Source: Clostridia bacterium | Lineage (GTDB): Bacteria; Bacillota; Clostridia; Christensenellales; Borkfalkiaceae | Assembly (NCBI GenBank): GCA_900767815.1 | Contig: CAAGAM010000007.1 | Location: 1 to 7,047, forward strand | Reading direction: 5' to 3' | DNA length: 7,047 nt | Shown here: one piece after another, positions 1-5,220 of the stretch | Position numbering within the stretch: position 1 is the first letter of the stretch | How the letters are laid out: each line of letters starts with the position of its first letter | Notes under the pieces: model-generated | What the model saw: the letters and a program-made list of their open reading frames with translations, nothing else | The model's database searches: none | What the model was told of the DNA's origin: nothing | Program-made: the position numbers and the translations under genes

Positions 1-216
1 GAAGAATTAAGCGTAAGGCACGCCTGAAAATCGAGTTTAGCAGGGGTTCTTCTCGACTATCAACCAAAACGCCGCTATTTTCGATGATTTTTGACGAAGG
101 CGGCTTTGTTCGTACTTTGCGGTACGGGCGAAGTCGAATTTGGCAAAAAGCGCGTAAATATCGGTGTTTTGGCGGGTTCAAACTCAATCACCTGTGGCTA
201 AGTATATTGTAAAATT
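1..216. other. Left-edge stretch with no convincing gene; open on both strands, with small inverted repeats
   Basis: One plus-strand frame is open from base 3 to a TAA at 210-212, and one minus-strand frame is open from 187 off the left edge. Neither has a ribosome binding site or a recognisable protein. GCCGC (71-75) pairs with GCGGC (100-104), and CGTAC (111-115) with GTACG (122-126), forming two adjacent short hairpins. Base composition and this two-strand openness recall dispersed repeats seen in some clostridial genomes, which is only a suspicion. Confidence 0.3.
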
Positions 217-906
217 TTAATCTTCTTTTAAAATTCCGCTTTCCGAAACGGAATCCTCGTCCACAACGTATTTCCCGTCTTTCGTATAAACGGTTATGTT
301 TGCGCCCGCAAAATATTTCCGAGGGTATGGCGATAAAAATTTCGAACGGTAAGTTATGCCGTTTTCGTCCGAACAAATCACGGTTACGGGCGATTTCTGA
401 AGAATTCTGACGTTATTTTTAACGGTTACTTCGTCAATCGTTGCGATGATTTTTTGTCCCGTAACTTTAAATTTTCCGAGTTTCGACTTTTTTCTTAAAT
501 CTTTTATCGGCGGGATTATACAGAGCAACATTACCGCGCTCATAATATACAGTAAAACGGGAACTAAAAACATTCCTTTGGCGTATGTGAAATTTCGGGG
601 ATTATCCGGCATATAACGGATCGGTATTTTTTGTCCTTCGCGCATACCCGCAACGTATGTGTCGAGCCGCCCTTCGATAACTCTTCCTTCGGCTTCGAAC
701 TTAACGTAAACGTCGAAAGTTACGTCTTCGCTTGCGGCTCTTCTTTCGATTTCGATACGCGTTATCACGGCATACGTTTTTATGCCTTTATTTTTGTAGT
801 TGACGCTCCTTACCAAAAGAAAAGAAGCGAAAACAATGAAAATAAGAGAAGAGATACATAATAACGGTATGATTTTTTTGTTTGATTTAATCGCGTTTGC
901 TTTCAT
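217..906 (-). CDS. DUF3592-like two-helix membrane protein
   Basis: This 229-residue protein has a basic N-terminus, a first hydrophobic helix at about residues 12-33, a soluble segment (about 45-108) and a second helix at about 112-134, followed by a soluble C-terminal part. The segment between the helices has the DUF3592 pattern: a strand reading TYAVITRIEIE, then charged beta-rich sequence, then a REGQKIPIRYMPDNPRNF stretch just before helix 2. After helix 2 a second beta-rich stretch (about 150-215) looks like a further small domain. The function of DUF3592 proteins is unknown and I infer none beyond a membrane location. I chose the ATG at 906 over an in-frame TTG at 921 because the protein reads naturally from MKANAIK. 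Neither start has a Shine-Dalgarno site. It lies 39 bases downstream of the lytic transglycosylase gene on the same strand, but a -10-like sequence abuts its start, so it may be transcribed separately. I see no terminator after it. Confidence 0.8.
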   Translation of the reverse strand: MKANAIKSNKKIIPLLCISSLIFIVFASFLLVRSVNYKNKGIKTYAVITRIEIERRAASEDVTFDVYVKFEAEGRVIEGRLDTYVAGMREGQKIPIRYMPDNPRNFTYAKGMFLVPVLLYIMSAVMLLCIIPPIKDLRKKSKLGKFKVTGQKIIATIDEVTVKNNVRILQKSPVTVICSDENGITYRSKFLSPYPRKYFAGANITVYTKDGKYVVDEDSVSESGILKED

Positions 907-912
907 GATATG

Positions 913-941
913 AGTATACAATAAGTTTATGAAAAAGTAAA
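913..941 (-). promoter_or_regulatory. Candidate promoter for the DUF3592-like gene, possibly leaderless
   Basis: Read on the minus strand, TTTACT (936-941) and TATACT (913-918) are separated by 17 bases, matching the -35 and -10 consensus at 4/6 and 5/6. Only six bases separate the -10 hexamer from the ATG at 906, so transcription would begin at or next to the A of the start codon. The absence of a Shine-Dalgarno site fits a leaderless message. The -35 begins just after the stop codon of the transglycosylase gene. This is inference from spacing alone. Confidence 0.45.
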
Positions 942-945
942 TCGA

Positions 946-1473
946 TTATCGGTTGATCACGGCATAAATTTTACGGTATGATATCACTCTTTTTACATAG
1001 CTTTTCGTTTCGGGGAAAGGAATATCGTTTTCGGTAAGCGGCGCGCCTTTTTCATTTTTCCATAATTTGACGTTTCCTTCGCCCGCGTTGTACGCCGCGA
1101 GAATTTCCGTTGTATTTTCAAACTTTTCGGACAGATAAAAAATATAAAAACAACCCGCCTCGACGTTGTCCGCGGGTAAAAACAAATCGAATTTTCGCCC
1201 GGAAAAGAATCTTTCGCCTATATACCCGGCGGTTTCGGGCATAATCTGCATAAGTCCCGCGGCGCCTTTTTCCGAAACTTTGTTCGGGTTAAATCCGCTT
1301 TCGGCTTTTATGACGGCAAAAACGAGATTTTCTTCAATGCCGTATTTATCCGAGAAGTATTTTATTTCCGATTTGTATTTTATCGGAAATCTGATTCTGC
1401 AATACGCCGCGCCGCCGAAAAAAAATAGTATTGCCGCAATGAGCGGTATTGCATAACGTAAACTCTTTTTCAT
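946..1473 (-). CDS. Membrane-anchored lytic murein transglycosylase (SLT/goose-lysozyme-like domain)
   Basis: This 175-residue protein has a single hydrophobic anchor at about residues 6-25 after a basic MKKSLR start, so the catalytic domain should lie outside the membrane. The domain has the soluble-lytic-transglycosylase motifs in order: AVIKAESGFNP with the catalytic Glu at about 58, GAAGLMQIMPETA (about 71-83), AAYNAGEGNV (126-135) and ETKSYVKRV (155-163). Family members cleave the MurNAc-GlcNAc bond of peptidoglycan, forming 1,6-anhydro-MurNAc. It is short, a bare SLT domain with an anchor and no wall-binding repeats, as in many Firmicutes versions. The frame also opens at an ATG at 1542, but those 23 extra residues are polar and would displace the anchor from the N-terminus, so I prefer the ATG at 1471-1473. 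Neither start has a Shine-Dalgarno site. A TATAAT hexamer nine bases upstream suggests a very short leader. Confidence 0.88.
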   Translation of the reverse strand: MKKSLRYAIPLIAAILFFFGGAAYCRIRFPIKYKSEIKYFSDKYGIEENLVFAVIKAESGFNPNKVSEKGAAGLMQIMPETAGYIGERFFSGRKFDLFLPADNVEAGCFYIFYLSEKFENTTEILAAYNAGEGNVKLWKNEKGAPLTENDIPFPETKSYVKRVISYRKIYAVINR

Positions 1474-1482
1474 TACGGTATT

Positions 1483-1488
1483 ATTATA
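1483..1488 (-). promoter_or_regulatory. Possible -10 element for the lytic transglycosylase gene
   Basis: An exact TATAAT on the minus strand ends nine bases before the ATG at 1473, which would give a leader of only about 0-3 bases. No good -35 lies 16-18 bases upstream (the 17-base position reads GAATAA), so this call is weak. It matters mainly because it supports the short start and the absence of a ribosome binding site. Confidence 0.3.
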
Positions 1489-1585
1489 TTTCGGAACGGG
1501 CGACTTATTCTTTGATTTAAGAGAGATATTCTCAAACCTCATAGCAGATATAAGAAAGTCCGAAGTCTGTTTCTTATCGGTTTTG

Positions 1586-1614
1586 TTGACAATTCTACAT
1601 AAAAAGTTTATAAT
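1586..1614 (+). promoter_or_regulatory. Consensus sigma-70/sigma-A promoter of the glutamate synthase operon
   Basis: TTGACA (1586-1591), a 17-base spacer, then TATAAT (1609-1614): both hexamers match the consensus exactly. Transcription should start near 1621, giving a leader of about 45 bases before the ATG at 1665. It lies in the divergent gap between the minus-strand transglycosylase gene and the operon. Such a strong core promoter suggests that control, if any, acts by repression or in the leader. Confidence 0.9.
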
Positions 1615-1621
1615 TTTATAG

Positions 1622-1643
1622 CTACGTAGTCGGATTGTCCGAC
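1622..1643 (+). promoter_or_regulatory. Palindrome plus small hairpin at the start of the glutamate synthase leader
   Basis: CTACGTAG (1622-1629) is a perfect 8-base palindrome lying at the predicted transcription start. Next to it, GTCGGA (1629-1634), TTG, TCCGAC (1638-1643) forms a perfect 6-bp stem with a 3-base loop. The first could be a repressor operator overlapping +1 and the second an RNA hairpin at the 5' end of the message. No regulator can be named from the sequence. Confidence 0.45.
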
Positions 1644-1652
1644 GCTTATGTG

Positions 1653-1660
1653 AAAGGAGG
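1653..1660 (+). promoter_or_regulatory. Ribosome binding site that sets the start of the first glutamate synthase gene
   Basis: AAAGGAGG ends four bases before the ATG at 1665. The frame is open from a TTG at 1635, but that codon forms the loop of the leader hairpin and lacks an upstream site, so the start belongs at 1665. Another ATG at 1661 directly abuts the site and is in a different frame. Confidence 0.85.
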
Positions 1661-1664
1661 ATGT

Positions 1665-2807
1665 ATGCCGAGAGAAGGTGAAAACAGATATAAAATTTCG
1701 TCGGGGTGCGCTATAGCGGGCGTATTCTCGGCGGCGGGGAAAAACATTCCCGGCGGAACTATCGTAAACGCGATGCGTACCATGCGCGAGCGTTCCAACG
1801 GTCTCGGGGGAGGTTTTGCGGGGTACGGAATATATCCCGATTATAAGGATTATTATGCTTTGCACGTCTTTTATAACGACGCTCAGGCGAAGAAAGCGTG
1901 CGAGGAATATTTGGACGAGAAATTCGAAATCATAAACCTTTCGAAAATTCCCGTAAGGAAAAATCCGAGGATCACGGACGAACCGCTTATATGGCGGTAT
2001 TTCGTCATGCCCGACCACAATCTTTTAAGAGACAGCCAGTTAGACGAGCGTGAATACGTCGCGAGGTGTGTTATAAAGATAAACAACGAATTAAACGGGG
2101 CGTACATTTTCTCGAGCGGGAAAAACATGGGTTGTTTTAAAGGCGTTGGTTATCCCGAAGATATCGGCGAATATTATAAACTCGACGAGTACGCGGGCTA
2201 CAGCTGGACGGCTCACGGGAGATATCCTACGAACACCCCCGGTTGGTGGGGCGGTGCGCATCCCTTTTCGCTTCTCGATTTATCGGTTGTTCATAACGGC
2301 GAAATTTCCTCATACGACGCGAACAGGAGATTTATCGAAATGTTCGGCTATAAATGTACGCTTTTAACCGACACCGAAGTTATAGCTTACGCTCTCGATT
2401 TTCTCGTCCGCAAAAAGGGGCTTACTTATTCGGAAGCGGCGGCTGTTATCGCCGCGCCGTTCTGGAGTACGATAGAGCATATGCCGAAAGAGAGGGGCGA
2501 GGCGTGCGATTATTTAAGAAAAGAATTTCCGAGCCTGTTGATGACGGGTCCGTTTTCGATTCTTGTCGGGTTCGAAGGCGGGATGATGGCGTTGAACGAC
2601 AGGCTGAAATTGCGTTCTATGGTTGCGGCGAAAAACGGCGATACGACCTATTTTGCCAGCGAGGAATGCGCTATCAGAAAAATGGACGTCAACGCGAAAG
2701 ATTTATTCGCTCCGCGCGGCGGCGAGCCTGTAATTGTAACGCTTAAAAACAAATCGGGCGGATTGCCGATGGCGGATCTCAATTGTTTTGCGGAGGATGC
2801 GAGATGA
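1665..2807 (+). CDS. Glutamate synthase, glutaminase (class II amidotransferase) subunit, archaeal-type split form
   Basis: This 380-residue Ntn-hydrolase-fold subunit hydrolyses glutamine and channels ammonia to the synthase subunit. Conserved signatures occur in order: GCAIAGVFS with the presumed nucleophile Cys15, RSNGLGGGFAGYGIYP, SSGKNMGCFKGVGYPEDIGEYY, the substrate-binding HGRYPTNTPGWWGGAHPF (Arg186), VVHNGEISSYDANRRF (oxyanion Asn211-Gly212), TDTEVIAY (Asp236), GPFSILVGFEGGMMALNDRLKLR, and SEECAIRKM with PRGGEP near the end. In bacterial GltB this domain is the N-terminal third of a protein of about 1500 residues. Here it is a separate gene. Class II amidotransferases need the Cys at the N-terminus, so residues 1-14 are presumably removed as a propeptide (inference). 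The stop overlaps the next start as ATGA, implying translational coupling and roughly equal amounts of the two subunits. A gene symbol is left out because naming of split forms varies (gltB1, gltA1). Confidence 0.93.
   Translation: MPREGENRYKISSGCAIAGVFSAAGKNIPGGTIVNAMRTMRERSNGLGGGFAGYGIYPDYKDYYALHVFYNDAQAKKACEEYLDEKFEIINLSKIPVRKNPRITDEPLIWRYFVMPDHNLLRDSQLDEREYVARCVIKINNELNGAYIFSSGKNMGCFKGVGYPEDIGEYYKLDEYAGYSWTAHGRYPTNTPGWWGGAHPFSLLDLSVVHNGEISSYDANRRFIEMFGYKCTLLTDTEVIAYALDFLVRKKGLTYSEAAAVIAAPFWSTIEHMPKERGEACDYLRKEFPSLLMTGPFSILVGFEGGMMALNDRLKLRSMVAAKNGDTTYFASEECAIRKMDVNAKDLFAPRGGEPVIVTLKNKSGGLPMADLNCFAEDAR
2792..2796 (+). promoter_or_regulatory. Ribosome binding site inside the end of the first glutamate synthase gene
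   Basis: GGAGG lies within the last codons of the upstream gene, seven bases before the ATG at 2804, and settles that start over an in-frame TTG at 2783, which lies upstream of the site. A second ATG follows directly at 2807 and would be 10 bases from the site. Confidence 0.8.
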
Positions 2808-4309
2808 TGTATAATTATGCCGAATACGAAGTGAAAAGAGATATGAGCTTATGCACTCTTTGCGGCGCATGCGTTAAACAGTGTTATAACGGAGTTCATT
2901 CTATCGTGTCCGCACCGCAAGGCAAAAGAATCGTTTCGGACGATACGAAGTGCGTAAATTGTCACAGATGCGTTTGTTTTTGTCCTTCGCGGGCGATTAA
3001 AATAGTGAAAAGCGACCTGTGTTTCAGAAAAAACGACAACTGGAGCGGGGCGGCCGTTAAGGAGATATACAAGCAAGCCGAAAGCGGCGGAGTATTGCTT
3101 TCGTCTATGGGTTGCCCGGACGAATATCCCGTTTATTTCGATAAAATTCTGATAAACGCCTCTCAGGTTACCAATCCTTCGATAGACCCTCTTCGCGAGC
3201 CTATGGAAACCAAAGTTTCGCTCGGCAGACGAAACCATGATATTCGCCGCGACGAAAAGGGCAGAATTATCTGCGAAACTTCGCCGAGGCTCAATCTCGA
3301 TATACCGATAATGTTTTCCGCGATGAGTTACGGCTCTATAAGTTACAACGCGCACAAAAGCTTAGCGATGGCGGCGACAAAACTCGGAACGTGTTACAAC
3401 ACGGGCGAGGGCGGGCTTAACAAGGATTTTTTCGAATACGGAAAAAATACGATAGTCCAGGTCGCTTCGGGCAGGTTCGGGGTGTATAAAGAGTATCTCG
3501 AAACGGGCGCGGCGATAGAAATAAAAATGGGTCAGGGCGCAAAGCCGGGTATCGGCGGACATCTCCCGGGCGCGAAAATTACCGCGGACGTATCGAAAAC
3601 GCGTATGATTCCCGAGGGTACGGACGCCGTTTCTCCCGCGCCGCATCACGATATTTATTCGATAGAGGATTTAAAGCAGCTTGTTTTTGCCCTCAAAGAG
3701 GCTACGGAATACAAAAAGCCGATAATAGTCAAGGTTGCGGCAGTACATAATATTGCGGCTATCGCAAGCGGGATCGCCAGAAGCGGCGCGGATATCATAG
3801 CGATAGACGGTTTCCGCGGCGGGACGGGCGCGGCTCCCACGAGAATAAGAGATAACGTCGGTATTCCCGTCGAGCTTGCTCTGGCGGCGGTCGATTCAAG
3901 GCTCAGAGAAGAGGGGATAAGAGAAAACGTCTCTTTGGTTGTCGGCGGCTCTATAAGGAATAGCGCGGACGTTGTTAAGGCAATCGCGCTCGGTGCGGAC
4001 GCCGTTTATATCGCCACATCCGCCCTTATCGCGCTCGGGTGTCACCTTTGCAGAAACTGTCAGTCCGGCAGATGCAATTGGGGTATCGCAACGCAGATTC
4101 CCGAACTTGTCGAAAGGCTCGACCCGAAAGAGGGCGAAATGCGACTTGTAAATCTTTTAACGGCTTGGGAACATGAAATTAAAGAATTTATGGGTGGTAT
4201 GGGGATAAATTCAATCGAGGCCATGAAAGGTAACAGGCTTATGCTTCGCGGCGTCGGGCTTAACGAAACGGAACTCCGTATTCTCGGCATAAAACATGCC
4301 GGCGAATGA
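2804..4309 (+). CDS. Glutamate synthase, FMN/3Fe-4S synthase subunit with N-terminal 2[4Fe-4S] ferredoxin domain
   Basis: This 501-residue catalytic subunit makes glutamate from 2-oxoglutarate and ammonia on FMN. Residues 17-27 (CxxCxxCxxxC) and 50-60 (CxxCxxCxxxC) are two classical 4Fe-4S motifs of a bacterial ferredoxin. After a linker, an alpha/beta-barrel of the GltB FMN-binding type runs from about residue 165 to 490: MFSAMSYGSIS (from 170), TGEGG (200-204), KMGQGAKPGIGGHLPG (from 241), IDGFRGGTGAAP (334-345) and phosphate-binding VGGS (380-383). The family's 3Fe-4S motif Cx5Cx4C is Cys413, Cys419 and Cys424, followed by the typical WGIATQ. Unusually, an additional Cys416 lies inside the motif. 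Fusion of ferredoxin and synthase domains is the archaeal and Clostridia/Thermotoga arrangement. I infer electron entry through the ferredoxin clusters, because no flavoprotein subunit is encoded nearby. The start overlaps the previous stop (ATGA). Confidence 0.95.
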   Translation: MMYNYAEYEVKRDMSLCTLCGACVKQCYNGVHSIVSAPQGKRIVSDDTKCVNCHRCVCFCPSRAIKIVKSDLCFRKNDNWSGAAVKEIYKQAESGGVLLSSMGCPDEYPVYFDKILINASQVTNPSIDPLREPMETKVSLGRRNHDIRRDEKGRIICETSPRLNLDIPIMFSAMSYGSISYNAHKSLAMAATKLGTCYNTGEGGLNKDFFEYGKNTIVQVASGRFGVYKEYLETGAAIEIKMGQGAKPGIGGHLPGAKITADVSKTRMIPEGTDAVSPAPHHDIYSIEDLKQLVFALKEATEYKKPIIVKVAAVHNIAAIASGIARSGADIIAIDGFRGGTGAAPTRIRDNVGIPVELALAAVDSRLREEGIRENVSLVVGGSIRNSADVVKAIALGADAVYIATSALIALGCHLCRNCQSGRCNWGIATQIPELVERLDPKEGEMRLVNLLTAWEHEIKEFMGGMGINSIEAMKGNRLMLRGVGLNETELRILGIKHAGE

Positions 4310-4319
4310 GAGGTGTAAA

Positions 4320-5033
4320 ATGAAAATAATAAATGCTACGGGGCTTGATTTTAAGGAGCTTAACGAGGAAATACGCAAAACCGACGAGGCGGAAATAATA
4401 GGTCTCGAAGGTCAGCGGTATATAGGATGCGGAACGGAAGGTAAAAAACTTTATCTTTGCGGTTTTTCGGGTAACGGACTCGGCTCTTTTATGAACGGCG
4501 GAGAAATAATCGTTTACGGCAACGCGCAGGATCAGATCTGCGATACCATGAACGACGGAATTGTTGTCGTTCACGGTTCGGCGGGTGATGCCGCTGGGTA
4601 CGCCATGCGCGGCGGGGAAATATATATCGAGGGTAAAGTCGGTTATCGTGCGGGGATTCATATGAAAGAATACGGCGATAAAAAGCCTGTGATAGTCATC
4701 GGCGAAAATGCGGGCAGTTTTCTCGGCGAATATCAGGCAGGAGGGCTTATCGTCGTGCTGAATTTGAAAAACGCGTCTCCCGTCGGATTTTTTTGCGGAA
4801 CGGGCATGCACGGCGGTAAAATATTTTTAAGGACCGAAGAAGAACCCGTAAATATTTCGCCGAAAGTAAACGTTTCAAAAGCCGATAAAAACGATTTGAA
4901 AGAAATTAAAAAATATATAACAAAGTTTGCGGAGTTATTTAAAAAGGATGTAAATTTTCTTTTAAATTCGACGTTTTACGTTCTCACTCCCGATTCGAAT
5001 AATCCGTATAAAGAACTTTATATACAAAATTAA
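4320..5033 (+). CDS. Glutamate synthase GXGXG-domain subunit (structural C-terminal domain of GltB as a separate protein)
   Basis: This 237-residue protein carries the right-handed beta-helix repeat of the GltB/FwdC GXGXG family. Glycine-rich turns recur through residues 36-170, for example GFSGNGLGSFMNGGEIIVYG (48-67), NDGIVVVHGSAGDAAGYAMRGGEIYIEG (78-105), GENAGSFLGEYQAGGLIVVL (128-147) and GTGMHGGKIFLR (160-171). In full-length glutamate synthase this domain packs between the glutaminase and FMN domains and has a structural role. The C-terminal tail (about 180-237) ends with NPYKELYIQN, matching the family's usual NPYKxLY ending. I place the start at the ATG at 4320, preceded by AGAGGTG (4309-4315), and not at the in-frame ATG at 4296, which would overlap the previous gene. 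It follows the synthase gene by 10 bases and closes the operon. No strong terminator follows. Confidence 0.93.
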   Translation: MKIINATGLDFKELNEEIRKTDEAEIIGLEGQRYIGCGTEGKKLYLCGFSGNGLGSFMNGGEIIVYGNAQDQICDTMNDGIVVVHGSAGDAAGYAMRGGEIYIEGKVGYRAGIHMKEYGDKKPVIVIGENAGSFLGEYQAGGLIVVLNLKNASPVGFFCGTGMHGGKIFLRTEEEPVNISPKVNVSKADKNDLKEIKKYITKFAELFKKDVNFLLNSTFYVLTPDSNNPYKELYIQN

Positions 5034-5072
5034 CATGCGTCATTTTATCAGAAAACAGGGTATTGTTTAACA

Positions 5073-5106
5073 ATTTGAAAAAAAATATTGAAAAATATTT
5101 TCAAAT
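5073..5106. repeat. AT-rich nested inverted repeat upstream of the Spo0A-like gene
   Basis: ATTTGAAAA (5073-5081) is the exact reverse complement of TTTTCAAAT (5098-5106). Inside these arms TATT (5086-5089) faces AATA (5094-5097) around a GAAA loop. A second pairing, TTGAAAA (5088-5094) with TTTTCAA (5098-5104), is also possible. It lies 14 bases upstream of the -35 of the next gene, so it could be an operator. It could also be a weak terminator of the glutamate synthase operon, but no T-run follows it. Confidence 0.5.
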
Positions 5107-5119
5107 ATATCAAAAATAG

Positions 5120-5148
5120 TTGACATATCTTGTCGAATGGTGTATACT
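5120..5148 (+). promoter_or_regulatory. Strong promoter of the Spo0A-like regulator gene
   Basis: TTGACA (5120-5125), a 17-base spacer, and TATACT (5143-5148), matching the consensus at 6/6 and 5/6. Transcription should start near 5155, giving a leader of about 65 bases before the ATG at 5221. The spacer contains an exact 0A box. Confidence 0.88.
5131..5137 (+). promoter_or_regulatory. 0A box (Spo0A binding site) in the promoter spacer
   Basis: TGTCGAA matches the seven-base 0A box of Bacillus Spo0A exactly, and the base before it is T, as is common. It lies between the -35 (ending 5125) and the -10 (starting 5143), so a bound protein would directly affect RNA polymerase. The gene it precedes encodes a Spo0A-type DNA-binding domain, so autoregulation is the simple reading. 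Repression is more likely from the position, though Spo0A can activate at some overlapping sites. Confidence 0.65.
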
Positions 5149-5167
5149 GTTTGCAAATCTTAAGTAA

Positions 5168-5202
5168 TAACCGCAAAAACAAAGATAATGAAATTGCGGT
5201 TA
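5168..5202 (+). promoter_or_regulatory. Leader hairpin directly before the ribosome binding site of the Spo0A-like gene
   Basis: TAACCGCAA (5168-5176) and TTGCGGTTA (5194-5202) are exact reverse complements, forming a 9-bp stem with a 17-base loop in the predicted 5' untranslated RNA. The stem ends two bases before the purine-rich GGGAAAGGGA (5205-5214), and the alternative start codon ATG 5188 lies in its loop. There is no T-run, so it is not a standard terminator. It may affect translation or mRNA stability. Confidence 0.6.
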
Positions 5203-5220
5203 AAGGGAAAGGGACAGAAA

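Noticed and set aside
1474..1542. N-terminal extension of the lytic transglycosylase from ATG 1542
   Set aside because: It is polar, lacks a ribosome binding site and would place the membrane anchor internally; the start at 1473 gives a normal anchor.
2849..4290. Several long minus-strand and alternate-frame open frames over the glutamate synthase genes
   Set aside because: They overlap strongly supported genes, have arginine-rich nonsense-like translations and lack ribosome binding sites.
5063..5075. ATTGTT-T-AACAAT as a terminator of the glutamate synthase operon
   Set aside because: The possible stem is only about four A/T-rich pairs once a loop is allowed, and no T-run follows.
5188..5220. 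Upstream start for the Spo0A-like protein
   Set aside because: It lies in the loop of the leader hairpin with no Shine-Dalgarno site; GGGA is well spaced for the ATG at 5221.
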